NCBI GenBank assembly: GCA_964505195.1
Contig: CAZDGV010000012.1
Coordinates: 1 to 45,157 of the forward strand
Reading direction: 5' to 3'
DNA: 45,157 bases
Source: CAZDGV01 sp964505195
GTDB taxonomy: Bacteria; Bacteroidota; Bacteroidia; Chitinophagales; Chitinophagaceae
The notes under the pieces were generated by a model. It ran no database searches and was not told the origin of the DNA. It was given only the letters and a program-made list of their open reading frames with translations. A program made the translations under genes and the position numbers. Numbering within the stretch: position 1 is the first letter of the stretch; the number at the start of each line of letters is the position of its first letter. Positions 1 to 8,601 of the stretch are shown here, piece after piece.

Positions 1-460
1 CAACACCTGGAAACATCATCATTGGTCCATTATTCCATCCCATGTTGTTCCATCCCATATTGTTCCATCCCATATTGTTCCATCCCATGTTATTCCATCC
101 CATATTGTTCCAGCCCATACCCATCGAATTGAGTCCCCATGCATTCCACATCCAGGGGTTGTTCCATGAATTGCCCCACATCGGGTTCCACATGTTGAAG
201 GCGTTGTTGCGCCATAACATATCATCGTTGAAAGCATCCATATTGCGCAAGCGCGGATCGCGGATGCTTTGGCGCAGGCGCATATCTTCAAATTGATCGG
301 GATCGTAGCGGTTGTTATTTCTTTGTTCAGCCACTACATACTGCTCGGTTGAACGACCGGGTGAGTAATAAACATCGTCGGGTGTTTGACCTTGTTGATA
401 GGTTGCGCAGGAACCAAGGGTGCCAAGCGCAAGTACGAGGATTGTTGACCTGATGTTCAT
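1..460 (-). CDS. Repeat-bearing lipoprotein, 3' end cut by window edge
   Basis: Reading from an ATG at 460 on the minus strand, 153 codons run without a stop to the window edge, so the C terminus is missing. The N terminus is a lipoprotein signal: a short basic start (MNIRS), a hydrophobic stretch and a lipobox LGSC, with Cys17 the expected lipidated residue. The middle is polar, rich in Arg, Asp, Asn and Gln. From about residue 90 it becomes extremely rich in Met, Trp, Asn and Gly, ending in six tandem MGWNN units followed by NGPMMMF. I do not recognise a family. By inference it is an envelope-anchored low-complexity protein. It diverges from proS across a 157-base spacer. Confidence 0.75.
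   Translation of the reverse strand, partial: MNIRSTILVLALGTLGSCATYQQGQTPDDVYYSPGRSTEQYVVAEQRNNNRYDPDQFEDMRLRQSIRDPRLRNMDAFNDDMLWRNNAFNMWNPMWGNSWNNPWMWNAWGLNSMGMGWNNMGWNNMGWNNMGWNNMGWNNMGWNNGPMMMFPGV
29..118 (-). repeat. Six tandem 15-bp units coding for MGWNN
   Basis: Six consecutive 15-base units, ATGGGATGGAACAAT or close variants on the minus strand, are in frame with the lipoprotein. Differences between units are mostly synonymous third-position changes (AAC/AAT, GGA/GGC), which suggests that the amino-acid pattern, not only the DNA, is maintained. Confidence 0.9.
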
Positions 461-495
461 AACGAGATGATTTAATGTTTCTGAAGCGAAGTTAC

Positions 496-503
496 TACTT
501 TTG
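496..503 (+). promoter_or_regulatory. Putative -7 box for proS-truB
   Basis: TACTTTTG matches the Bacteroidota -7 consensus TAnnTTTG exactly. It lies 114 bases before the proS ATG, leaving a leader of roughly 110 nucleotides. The -33 element is poor: TTTA at 471-474 instead of TTTG. Confidence 0.5.
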
Positions 504-617
504 CAACTCTGCATTTGATACCTCAATTTACAAGCCAATGCTGTATTTGGATCGTTTCGGGCCTGTTAAATTAATGGTAAATCAAGGGCGGTAAACAACT
601 CAAAATCAATCCGATTC

Positions 618-2093
618 ATGGCAACAGCAATCACAACTCGGTCGGCCGATTATGCACAGTGGTATAATGACCTCGTTCTTAAAGGAGGACTTGCCGATTA
701 TTCTGCAGTGCGCGGCTGCATGGTCATTAAACCATACGGCTTTTCCCTTTGGGAAAAGATGCGTGATGCCTTGGATGCAATGTTTAAAGAAACCGGTCAC
801 GTGAACGCCTATTTTCCGCTATTCATACCCAAAAGTTTTTTGAGTAAGGAGGCAGCCCATGTGGAAGGTTTTGCAAAAGAGTGTGCGGTGGTTACCCATT
901 ACCGACTCAAAAATGATCCCGACGGAAAAGGAGTAGTGGTTGATCCCGATGCAAAACTTGAAGAAGAACTGATTGTGCGTCCAACTTCTGAAACCATCAT
1001 TTGGAATACCTACAAAGATTGGATACAATCATACCGTGATTTACCCTTGCTGGTAAATCAGTGGGCCAATGTGGTGCGCTGGGAAATGCGTACCCGTTTG
1101 TTTTTGCGCACGGCTGAGTTTTTATGGCAGGAAGGACATACCGCTCACGCAACTGCAGAAGAAGCAGTTGCTGAAACGCGCCAGATGCTGGATGTGTATG
1201 CAACATTTGCAGAGGAGTTCATGGCGCTGCCGGTAATCAAAGGCGTAAAATCGGCAAGCGAAAGATTTGCAGGTGCAGAAGATACTTATTGCATTGAAGC
1301 ACTTATGCAGGATGGCAAGGCACTGCAGGCAGGTACTTCCCATTTTTTGGGACAGAATTTTGCCAAGGCATTTGATGTGAAATTTCTCAGCAAGGAAAAT
1401 AAAATGGAATACGTGTGGGCCACCAGTTGGGGTGTGAGTACGCGACTCATCGGCGCACTCGTAATGGCGCATAGTGATGATGACGGACTGGTATTGCCAC
1501 CCCGTATTGCGCCGCTGCAAGTAGTGATTGTGCCAATTTACAAAGGAGAGGAGCAAAAGCGTTTGCTCGATGAAAAAGTACAGCAGATTGTATCAGCACT
1601 CAAAACCAATGGCATTCGCGTGAAATACGACGATAGCGATCATGCAAGACCAGGTTGGAAATTTGCTGAATATGAATTGCAAGGAGTGCCTGTTCGATTG
1701 GCACTAGGTATGCGCGACTTGGAAAACAACGTAGTGGAAGTGGCGAGAAGAGATACCAAAGAAAAGAAAAGCATATCACTCGATGGTCTCCCTGAAAGCA
1801 TTACCGCGCTGCTCGATGATATTCAGCAAAGTATGTTCCAAAAAGCAAAGGCTTACCGCGATGCACATATTACACCCGTAGATACCTGGGAGGAATTTGT
1901 GCAAACCCTGGAGCGAAAAGGCGGTTTTGTTGCCGCGCATTGGGATGGAACGGCCGAAACAGAAGCTGCCATCAAAGAAAAAACCAAGGCAACCATACGC
2001 TGTATACCGCTTAATAATCCGCCTGAAGAAGGCAAGTGCATTTTAACAGGAAAACCTTCTACGCAGCGTGTGCTCTTTGCGCTGGCGTACTAA
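618..2093 (+). CDS. proS: Prolyl-tRNA synthetase, archaeal/eukaryal-type short form
   Basis: Charges tRNA(Pro) with proline in the cytoplasm. The 491-residue product is a class II synthetase without the insertion domain of the long bacterial form. Visible landmarks are RPTSETI, the motif 2 block RWEMRTR..LRTAEFLWQEG and the motif 3 block GVSTRLIGALVMAHSDD, followed by an anticodon-binding domain (VVIVPIY onward). The C-terminal extension ends in ALAY, and a terminal Tyr is typical of this subtype; the extension keeps only Cys residues near RCIPLNN and KCILTGK, so a full zinc site is unlikely. The stop codon overlaps the truB start as TAATG, implying translational coupling. Confidence 0.97.
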   Translation: MATAITTRSADYAQWYNDLVLKGGLADYSAVRGCMVIKPYGFSLWEKMRDALDAMFKETGHVNAYFPLFIPKSFLSKEAAHVEGFAKECAVVTHYRLKNDPDGKGVVVDPDAKLEEELIVRPTSETIIWNTYKDWIQSYRDLPLLVNQWANVVRWEMRTRLFLRTAEFLWQEGHTAHATAEEAVAETRQMLDVYATFAEEFMALPVIKGVKSASERFAGAEDTYCIEALMQDGKALQAGTSHFLGQNFAKAFDVKFLSKENKMEYVWATSWGVSTRLIGALVMAHSDDDGLVLPPRIAPLQVVIVPIYKGEEQKRLLDEKVQQIVSALKTNGIRVKYDDSDHARPGWKFAEYELQGVPVRLALGMRDLENNVVEVARRDTKEKKSISLDGLPESITALLDDIQQSMFQKAKAYRDAHITPVDTWEEFVQTLERKGGFVAAHWDGTAETEAAIKEKTKATIRCIPLNNPPEEGKCILTGKPSTQRVLFALAY

Positions 2094-2812
2094 TGCGTAT
2101 GCAAAAGCAGCCCATTGAAAATATTTTTACCGAGGGGCAAGTATTATTGGTGAACAAGCCCCTTGAGTGGACATCGCATGATGTTGTGGCCAAGCTGCGC
2201 GGTGCCATGCGCATCAAAAAAGTGGGACATGCAGGCACCTTGGATCCGCTGGCTACCGGATTACTCATTATTTGTACGGGTAAGTTTACCAAGCGCATCA
2301 ATGAATACATGGCCCGCGAAAAAGAATATACCGGCACCTTTACGCTGGGAGCCGTAACGCCTACTTACGATTTGGAAAGTGCGCCTGAACAGTTCGCTGA
2401 TTATGCTTTTGTAACCCCCGACTTGCTCGAAAATACGCTTGCTGCTTTTCGCGGCGATATCTTACAGGTTCCGCCAAGTCATTCTGCAGTAAAGCAAAAA
2501 GGTAAGCCGGTGTATCTGCTGGCGCGTAAGGGTAAGGAAGTAATCCTGGAACCGCGCCCGGTGCATATTGCAGCATTTGAAATTACGGCGATAGCATTAC
2601 CGCAGGTGCATTTTCGCGTGGTTTGCTCAACCGGCACCTATATCCGCAGTTTAGCACATGATGTTGGAAAAGCATTGGGTTGTGGTGCCTACCTCAGCGC
2701 ATTGCAACGCACACGCATTGGCGCATTCAGCGTAGCGGATGCGCGCAGTGTTGAAGAAACGGTTGCTTGGATTCGAAATGAACTTGAAAAGGCATCGCCT
2801 CAGAAGGGGTAA
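2093..2812 (+). CDS. truB: tRNA pseudouridine(55) synthase
   Basis: Converts U55 to pseudouridine in the T-loop of tRNAs. The ATG at 2093 shares its A with the proS stop (TAATG), giving 239 residues beginning MRMQKQ; a second in-frame ATG lies at 2099, and an upstream in-frame ATG at 2036 would sit inside proS and is unlikely. Family marks are NKPLEWTSHDVV near the N terminus, the catalytic block HAGTLDPLATGLL with its Asp, and the later STGTYIRSLAHDVG. The gene forms an overlapping pair with proS, so both translation functions are probably cotranscribed. Its last 13 bases overlap the convergent end of tamL. Confidence 0.96.
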   Translation: MRMQKQPIENIFTEGQVLLVNKPLEWTSHDVVAKLRGAMRIKKVGHAGTLDPLATGLLIICTGKFTKRINEYMAREKEYTGTFTLGAVTPTYDLESAPEQFADYAFVTPDLLENTLAAFRGDILQVPPSHSAVKQKGKPVYLLARKGKEVILEPRPVHIAAFEITAIALPQVHFRVVCSTGTYIRSLAHDVGKALGCGAYLSALQRTRIGAFSVADARSVEETVAWIRNELEKASPQKG

Positions 2813-5241
2813 TTGATGCCCAATGAAAAATTGAAATTGTTGTTGCGCCAAAGGCGGTTTTCCTCTTTTCTTCCAATCAAATCGGCCAGTCGCAGTCCGG
2901 GCCATTGCCAGCCTGCATTTTCTTCTATGTAAGGCTTCTTGAGTCGCAAGCCGAAATCGAAACGCAGCAGAAAATAGTTGAAGTCGAAGCGAAAACCCGT
3001 TCCGCCCGAAACACTTAAATCCTGATAGAAGTTGTTCAAGCTAAAAAGCGATCTGTCTATTCCGCTCGTACGTCGGTTGATATTCCAGATATTTCCCGCG
3101 TCCACAAAAAATGCACCGCGCAAAGTGAGCGTGCCGGGTAGGAGCGTTGCGATGGTGTATCGGAATTCTGCGTTGGCTTCAAAAAGCATATCGCCTGTTT
3201 GACTGAAAAACTGATTGCGGTTGCGCGGTTGTGCTGGTGCCAGCGAACCCGGACCAATACTGCGCAGCGGCCAAGCACGCATGCTGTTGGGCCCCCCACC
3301 TGTATACTGTTTGAAGAAGGGCATGAACAAGCTGTCGCTCCCGCTTGCTCTGAAAGAATAGCCAGCACCGGCAATTACGCGAAATGCCCACTGAGTTTTA
3401 TCGGTGGTGTAGCCGATATTTTTCTTCCACTCTGCATCCATCCTCACATATTCGAAGAGCTGTTTGCGAAACAACGGCACGGCATTTTTGAGTCTGCCTA
3501 AAATCAATCCTGATTCCTCTACGCCAATGCGGAGCGACTGGGTGGTTTTGGGTTTCTTGCTTTTGAGCAAAGTGTTGAAGCCGAAAGCAGTACCTACTAC
3601 CAAACCTTGATTGAAAGCAAACTTGAGGAATGGGTTGTTCAGCAAAGTGTCTTTGAAAGCTTCCGTTTGCTGAAGAAAGTTCAGGTATTCAATATTAATA
3701 GGTCGAATAATCCAGTTGCGATTTTTCTTGTCTCTGAATTCATAACCCAGTGTGGTGCCCACATTCACGGTTTGGAAAAATCCTACGCGGTTAATGAGTG
3801 AAACCTGTGTATTAATGAAGCTTCTTCTGTTGGCTGCATTCAGTGCATCTTTCCATGTTTTAGGAAGAAACAACAGTTTAGGAATGGAGAAGCTATTACC
3901 ATAAGTGATTTCAGTGCCTTGCAGCGGAAATCTGTTCTGCGCCAGCAATTCCACACCGGCACGCAAAGTATTGCTGGCCTGTACACCCTCGCGGCCCCAG
4001 TTGCGGTTACGGATAGAAAAGTTCAGACCACCGCCTACGAGCTGACCGCCTGTAGCAAGAATATTTCCATTCGGAAATACATTATAAGTTGCTTCCAAAT
4101 CCGAAGTGAAGAGATATTTTCTTGCAGGGGTGAGCAGAAATGTAAAATCAAGTGCCGGAGCAACTGTTTGATCTTCGAGTGTATCTTTTCCTTCTGCTGT
4201 TTGCATATTGATCACCTGCCAGGTGCTCAAGCTGTTGAGCAGGTCAAGGTTTTTTCCAACTGCATCCACACTGTAGGGCGCGCTTTTTTTCAGCAGAATA
4301 TGACGACGGATAAAGGAAGGACGGAATTCGTTTTCTTTATAGTGAACAATAATATTGTCTTTGGTTTCCGTTTCATAGTTTTCAATGCTGATATTTTCTC
4401 CGCGATACTCGGGATATACATGCACTTTGCCAATGCGAAATGATTGTAAAAGTGCTGTATCTATATTAGGTCGATAGCGCAGTGTAATATGCATGCCCGG
4501 ATTTTTCAATTTCTCTTGTGCTTCTTGCAATAATAAGATGCGCTCGAAGGGGTCTAGGTTGGGATTGAGTAAGGGGCGGAAAAAAGTATCGATGTCTGCA
4601 TAAAAAGCATCTCTCGAAATCTTGTAAAAACCATGGTTGCGGTACAGGCGAATCAGTCGGTCTAGTTCCGCAGACACGGCAGCTTCTGTAAATGGCGCTC
4701 CTTTTTGTAAAAAACTTTCTTTGAGGTGTTCGTTGGTGAGTTGCTGCAAGCGTAATTCGTTTGGCGTGCTTTTGGCGCTGTCGTACAGCAAGTATTCAAC
4801 CGAGTCGATGCGATATGTCGGTCCGGGATTTACATGGAAAGTCGTTTTAACGCGATACTGGGCTTTGTCGCTCACCGTTCCCAGCGTATCAATGGCATAA
4901 TCGTAAGCGGTTGCGCTGCGATAGTACCCCATCGTGTTTAGCAACAGCTTCATATTGTTGGCGGTTTCTGAAGCAGCCGCCGTGTCGAATGCTGGCGGAG
5001 AGATGATCTGGCGTGCAAACAGAAAAGACTCCCGGATCGTCACTTTCATACTGTCGGCCAGTTGGGCTGCCAGTCTGGTTTCCAAATCGCTTCTTTCTTG
5101 TTTTGATAAATTACCGCTTACTTTGATGTTGTTTTGATACACATAAGGTTTGCCAACCGGATAATTTTTAACGCCGCATGAAGCTGCCAGTAAAAGCAAG
5201 AGGCAATAAAGCAAATGGTTTAGCCTGCGGCGATAATGCAT
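2800..5241 (-). CDS. tamL: TamL-type translocation and assembly module lipoprotein (BamA/TamA superfamily)
   Basis: Outer-membrane beta-barrel of the Omp85 superfamily, expected to work with TamB in outer-membrane assembly. I chose the ATG at 5241 (813 residues, starting MHYRRRLNH) rather than an in-frame upstream start at 5286. It gives a clean lipoprotein signal with lipobox LAASC (Cys22), and a -7 box lies between the two starts. A periplasmic region with POTRA-like segments (for example PTYRIDSVEYLLYD and FRIGKVHVYPEY) precedes a barrel domain of roughly 400 residues, which ends in an aromatic C terminus (NYPF) as outer-membrane barrels do. Lipidation distinguishes the Bacteroidota TamL from TamA. 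Its start is 12 bases from that of the divergent methyltransferase. Confidence 0.88.
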   Translation of the reverse strand: MHYRRRLNHLLYCLLLLLAASCGVKNYPVGKPYVYQNNIKVSGNLSKQERSDLETRLAAQLADSMKVTIRESFLFARQIISPPAFDTAAASETANNMKLLLNTMGYYRSATAYDYAIDTLGTVSDKAQYRVKTTFHVNPGPTYRIDSVEYLLYDSAKSTPNELRLQQLTNEHLKESFLQKGAPFTEAAVSAELDRLIRLYRNHGFYKISRDAFYADIDTFFRPLLNPNLDPFERILLLQEAQEKLKNPGMHITLRYRPNIDTALLQSFRIGKVHVYPEYRGENISIENYETETKDNIIVHYKENEFRPSFIRRHILLKKSAPYSVDAVGKNLDLLNSLSTWQVINMQTAEGKDTLEDQTVAPALDFTFLLTPARKYLFTSDLEATYNVFPNGNILATGGQLVGGGLNFSIRNRNWGREGVQASNTLRAGVELLAQNRFPLQGTEITYGNSFSIPKLLFLPKTWKDALNAANRRSFINTQVSLINRVGFFQTVNVGTTLGYEFRDKKNRNWIIRPINIEYLNFLQQTEAFKDTLLNNPFLKFAFNQGLVVGTAFGFNTLLKSKKPKTTQSLRIGVEESGLILGRLKNAVPLFRKQLFEYVRMDAEWKKNIGYTTDKTQWAFRVIAGAGYSFRASGSDSLFMPFFKQYTGGGPNSMRAWPLRSIGPGSLAPAQPRNRNQFFSQTGDMLFEANAEFRYTIATLLPGTLTLRGAFFVDAGNIWNINRRTSGIDRSLFSLNNFYQDLSVSGGTGFRFDFNYFLLRFDFGLRLKKPYIEENAGWQWPGLRLADLIGRKEENRLWRNNNFNFSLGINYPF

Positions 5242-5253
5242 AAAGGAGTTGAA

Positions 5254-5979
5254 ATGCTCAGTAAAAATGAAATCAAAGATATTCAAAGTTTAGGCCATAA
5301 AAAAAGCCGGGATGCCAGCAGCTTGTTTGTTGCGGAAGGTCCAAAACTGGTGGAGGAGCTGCTGGCTGCGCGCTCAGCGGATATTGTATGTATTTATGCA
5401 TTGGAAGCATGGGCCGAAGGCCATAAGCAGACGAGTGTTCCCGTCAAAACCATTAGCAACACAGAGCTCGAGCGTTTATCGCAGCTTACTACACCGCATG
5501 AAGTGCTGGCGGTAGTGAAGCAATTTAAACTGCCTGCGAAACAGTGGAAGGAGGGGTGGACGCTTTTGCTGGATGGCATCCGCGATCCCGGGAATTTGGG
5601 TACCATCATCCGGCTGGCCGATTGGTTTGGTATTCGGCAAATTATTTGTTCAGAAGACACAGCAGATTGCTACAATCCCAAAGTGGTGCAGGCAAGTATG
5701 GGCAGCATTGCCCGTGTGCATGTTTATTATGAATCGCCGGGTGCAATATTGCAGTCTGCAAAGCTGCCGGTTTATGCCGCCAGTTTGGATGGTAAAGATT
5801 TACGAAAAATTCGTTTTCCCGAAGCCGGCATATTGCTGATTGGAAATGAAGCAAGCGGCATTCGCGCCGATTTGTTATCGCAGGTGCAGGAAAAAATCAT
5901 GATACCGCGCATCGGTAGTGCAGAGTCGCTCAATGCAGCGGTGGCAACCGGCATTTTACTTTGGGAACTCCGTAAATGA
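5254..5979 (+). CDS. SpoU/TrmH-family RNA 2'-O-ribose methyltransferase
   Basis: SAM-dependent SPOUT methyltransferase, probably acting on rRNA or tRNA ribose; the substrate cannot be told from sequence. It has an N-terminal substrate-binding region (FVAEGPKLVEELL) and then the three SPOUT motifs: LDGIRDPGNLGTIIR, LLIGNEASGI and IGSAESLNAAVATGI, which form the knot. I chose ATG 5254 (MLSKNEIKDI, 241 residues) over the in-frame ATG at 5236 because relatives begin this way and 5236 would overlap the tamL start. AAAGGAG lies 5 bases before this ATG, an unusual Shine-Dalgarno-like sequence for this phylum. The stop is one base from the stop of the convergent permease. Confidence 0.93.
   Translation: MLSKNEIKDIQSLGHKKSRDASSLFVAEGPKLVEELLAARSADIVCIYALEAWAEGHKQTSVPVKTISNTELERLSQLTTPHEVLAVVKQFKLPAKQWKEGWTLLLDGIRDPGNLGTIIRLADWFGIRQIICSEDTADCYNPKVVQASMGSIARVHVYYESPGAILQSAKLPVYAASLDGKDLRKIRFPEAGILLIGNEASGIRADLLSQVQEKIMIPRIGSAESLNAAVATGILLWELRK
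5274..5281 (-). promoter_or_regulatory. -7 box for tamL, inside the methyltransferase gene
   Basis: On the minus strand this reads TATCTTTG, an exact TAnnTTTG match, 32 bases before the tamL ATG. It lies within codons 7 to 10 of the divergent methyltransferase gene and downstream of the alternative tamL start at 5286, which argues against that start. Confidence 0.55.
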
Positions 5980-5980
5980 A

Positions 5981-7213
5981 TCAATCGAATCGAAGCACTT
6001 TTACCGGACTCACTTTTTTCACCAGCAGCGAAGGAATCATCAGCACTGCAAAGCTGATGATCCAGGATGCACCCATAATGGCAATCACCTGCCAGGCAAT
6101 GATTTTTACAGGGGCTTTGCGCACAAAATAATTGACTTCATCCAACGTGATGAAACCGGTGTATTGCTGCAGTAGACAAATGGAGATTCCGAGGATTGCG
6201 CCAATAACAATACCTCTTCCTGCAACGATGAGTCCTTGTCGCCAGAAAATCTGTTGAACCGTAATGTCGTTTGCGCCAACAGCTTTTAAAATACCAATCA
6301 TGCTTCGGCGTTCCAGTACTAAAATGATGAGGCATGAGATGAGATTGATCAGTGCAACCAGGAGCATGATGGATAAAATCACCTGTTTGTTGATGTCTTG
6401 CAATTGCAGCCAATCGAATATGCCCGGATAAATGGCTCGGGTAGGAGCGCTGTACCATTGCACAGGTATTGCATCAAGCAATGCATCACTCACGGTATAG
6501 TCTTGTCGATAATCCTTAAGCGTTACTTCATACCCACCGATTTGTCGGTCGTTCCATCCGTTGAGTTTTCTAATCAGCGCAATATCGCAGATTGCAAAGC
6601 CCTTATCGTATTCTTCGATGCCTGTTTTAAAAATGCCGCGCACCACTACCGGACGAACACGCGGAAGATCACCGGCCGCGTCCATAAAATAAATCAGCAG
6701 TCGCTGGCCGATATCACAGTTGAGTTGTTTGGCGGTGTAGGATGAAATGAGTATTTGATTGCTGAAGCCGGTATCGCTGAAAGCAATCCATTCGCCTTTT
6801 ATCAAAAAGGGTTGCAGGCGCTCGCGGGTAAAATCTTTTTCTATCCCCTTTAGCAAAATACCTTCAATGGTTTCGGTGCTTTTAAGCATGGCAGAACGCG
6901 AAGCATATATGTCGGCGTACGCCACCGCTTCATGCTTGCGCAATATGTTTTCTATCGTATCGTTTTTGATGGCAGCCACTTCTTCGCTCATGCCCGAAAT
7001 GGTTGGATCTTGCTGCAGTAAGCGGATATTGCCCCAGAAGCTGAATACTTTTTTACTAATGGCATCTTGGAAACCGGCCACAAAAGAAACAGCGATGATC
7101 ATCACTGCCACGCTGATGGCAGTAGCGGTTGTGGCAAGCCGTACAATGAACGCAGAAAAACCACCACCTGCCTTGTAAGCAATGCGTCGGGCGATATAGG
7201 AAGCTACGTTCAA
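5981..7213 (-). CDS. FtsX/LolC-E-type ABC transporter permease
   Basis: Inner-membrane permease of the MacB/FtsX fold, 410 residues. TM1 lies at about residues 23-48, a large periplasmic domain follows, and three C-terminal TM segments lie at about 275-300, 320-345 and 370-400. The cytoplasmic turn ERRSMIGILKAVGA after TM2 and the ending SPVKVLRFD are typical of LolC/LolE-like proteins, which extract lipoproteins from the inner membrane. No ATPase gene is adjacent, so the substrate is inferred. The start is TTG at 7213: no ATG is available nearby, and the sequence from this TTG (NVASYIARRIA) aligns with the usual N terminus of the family. It diverges from the plug-protein gene across only 30 bases. 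Confidence 0.88.
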   Translation of the reverse strand: MNVASYIARRIAYKAGGGFSAFIVRLATTATAISVAVMIIAVSFVAGFQDAISKKVFSFWGNIRLLQQDPTISGMSEEVAAIKNDTIENILRKHEAVAYADIYASRSAMLKSTETIEGILLKGIEKDFTRERLQPFLIKGEWIAFSDTGFSNQILISSYTAKQLNCDIGQRLLIYFMDAAGDLPRVRPVVVRGIFKTGIEEYDKGFAICDIALIRKLNGWNDRQIGGYEVTLKDYRQDYTVSDALLDAIPVQWYSAPTRAIYPGIFDWLQLQDINKQVILSIMLLVALINLISCLIILVLERRSMIGILKAVGANDITVQQIFWRQGLIVAGRGIVIGAILGISICLLQQYTGFITLDEVNYFVRKAPVKIIAWQVIAIMGASWIISFAVLMIPSLLVKKVSPVKVLRFD

Positions 7214-7219
7214 CTGAAT

Positions 7220-7227
7220 TAACTTTG
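7220..7227 (+). promoter_or_regulatory. -7 box for the type IX plug gene
   Basis: TAACTTTG, an exact TAnnTTTG match, lies 16 bases before the ATG at 7244. The leader would be only about ten nucleotides, and the -33 region falls inside the start of the divergent permease gene. Confidence 0.6.
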
Positions 7228-7243
7228 ATGAACTGTAAAACTA

Positions 7244-8569
7244 ATGGATTTGAAAGATTTGATGCTGCGCGTTGCTTTTTGCTTTTGTTTGTTTTCGCTC
7301 TGTACGCTGCCCTTTGCAGCGAATGCGCAGGAAGAGGGTGTGTGGGTGAACAATATTCACGCAGTGAAATTGCATATTCAGGGCGATCAGCTGGCCTATC
7401 CTGTTGTGCGACTGCATTCTGCTGATAAGCTGGAATTGCATTTCGATGATCTGGATGCGGATGTAAAATACTATACCTACAGTTTTGAATTATTCAATGC
7501 CGACTGGACGCCTGCGCCGGTGAGTCAGTTCGACTATATGAAAGGATTTTCTATGGTGCGCATCAATACCTATCGCAATGCCTCCATCGCGCTAACGCCC
7601 TATACGCACTATATGGCAACCGTTCCCGATCAAAATACTTTTCCCACCCGTGCCGGAAATTATTTGCTGAAAGTGTATTTGAACGGCGATGTGCGCAAGC
7701 CCGTTTTTAGCAAGCGCTTTTTGGTAGTGGATCATCGGCTAACAGTTTCGGGCAGCATATTGCAGCCATTTAATCCGGCTGTTTTTAAAACGCATCAAAA
7801 AGTACAGTTCTTCGTAAATGCGCAACCGTTGCGTCCCACAAATGTATTTCAGCAGATCAAAGTAGTGATCTTGCAAAACAACCGTTGGGATCTTGCTATT
7901 CAGGGGATGCAACCCACTTTTAACCGACAGAATATTTTAGAATACAATACTGAAAACGAGGGACTGTTTCCTGGACAAAGAGAATGGCGCTGGCTCAACC
8001 TGATGAGTTTGCGTTTGCAAACGGATCGGATCGACAGCGGCGCTTATACCAACAAGGGGCAAACGCTTTTCATGAAAGCAGAGGGCGAGCGCAATGCATT
8101 ACTGTACCGTTATTATCGTGATGCCAATGGCATGTATCGGCTGGCGAACATTGAAAACAACAATCCCTACTGGCAAGGCGATTATGCAACAGTGTGGTTC
8201 AGGTATCTTACGCCGCAGGGAAAGCCTTATTCCAATCAGGATCTTTATGTGTTTGGTGAGTTGACCAACTATCAGCTCAATGATGCCGCTAAAATGCAAT
8301 TCAATGAAGAAAAGGGATATTATGAATGTCCGCTTTTTTTGAAGCAAGGTTATTATGATTATATCTATCTCACTCGCGACCGCAAAACAGGTGCGGTGAG
8401 TTCATTGCTAACAGAAGGCAATGCTTGGGAAACCGAGAATGACTATACCATTCTGGTGTATTATCGTCCGCTGGGCGGAAGGTCTGATGAGCTGGTGGGT
8501 ATTACACGTGTTAATGCGTTGAGCAACCGTCCGGGCTTTAATATTCGCGATGCACAGCGAAATCAATAA
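7244..8569 (+). CDS. DUF5103 family, type IX secretion system plug protein
   Basis: Secreted 441-residue protein of the DUF5103 family, known from the Flavobacterium type IX translocon structure as the plug that closes the periplasmic side of SprA/Sov. A Sec signal peptide runs to about residue 28 (cleavage at ANA/QEE). The mature part begins GVWVNNIHAVKLHI, continues with a beta-rich domain containing YTYSFELFNADW and ends in a region with YECPLFLKQGYYDYIYL. The ATG at 7244 lies just behind a promoter box; an in-frame ATG at 7262 would still give a signal peptide. With porQ it is one of two type IX components in the window. SRP RNA follows immediately. Confidence 0.88.
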   Translation: MDLKDLMLRVAFCFCLFSLCTLPFAANAQEEGVWVNNIHAVKLHIQGDQLAYPVVRLHSADKLELHFDDLDADVKYYTYSFELFNADWTPAPVSQFDYMKGFSMVRINTYRNASIALTPYTHYMATVPDQNTFPTRAGNYLLKVYLNGDVRKPVFSKRFLVVDHRLTVSGSILQPFNPAVFKTHQKVQFFVNAQPLRPTNVFQQIKVVILQNNRWDLAIQGMQPTFNRQNILEYNTENEGLFPGQREWRWLNLMSLRLQTDRIDSGAYTNKGQTLFMKAEGERNALLYRYYRDANGMYRLANIENNNPYWQGDYATVWFRYLTPQGKPYSNQDLYVFGELTNYQLNDAAKMQFNEEKGYYECPLFLKQGYYDYIYLTRDRKTGAVSSLLTEGNAWETENDYTILVYYRPLGGRSDELVGITRVNALSNRPGFNIRDAQRNQ

Positions 8570-8590
8570 GTAAGTTTCATCTCCGTGCTT

Positions 8591-8598
8591 TATCTTTG
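8591..8598 (+). promoter_or_regulatory. -7 box of the SRP RNA gene
   Basis: TATCTTTG matches TAnnTTTG exactly and lies four bases before the first paired base of the SRP RNA, the spacing expected between this box and the transcription start. Confidence 0.75.
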
Positions 8599-8601
8599 CA
8601 G

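Noticed and set aside
29..118. Tandem 15-base repeats as a CRISPR array
   Set aside because: There are no spacers, the units are contiguous, and they are in frame within a lipoprotein gene.
19..291. A 90-residue minus-strand frame rich in TIWDG repeats
   Set aside because: It is the same repeat read in another frame; the lipoprotein frame has a proper signal sequence and a longer open frame.
3919..4443. A 174-codon plus-strand frame inside tamL
   Set aside because: It is antisense to a well-supported gene, has a composition without family features and no promoter box was seen.
5242..5286. Longer TamL starting at 5286
   Set aside because: It would bury the lipoprotein signal 15 residues inside the protein and lies upstream of the -7 box.
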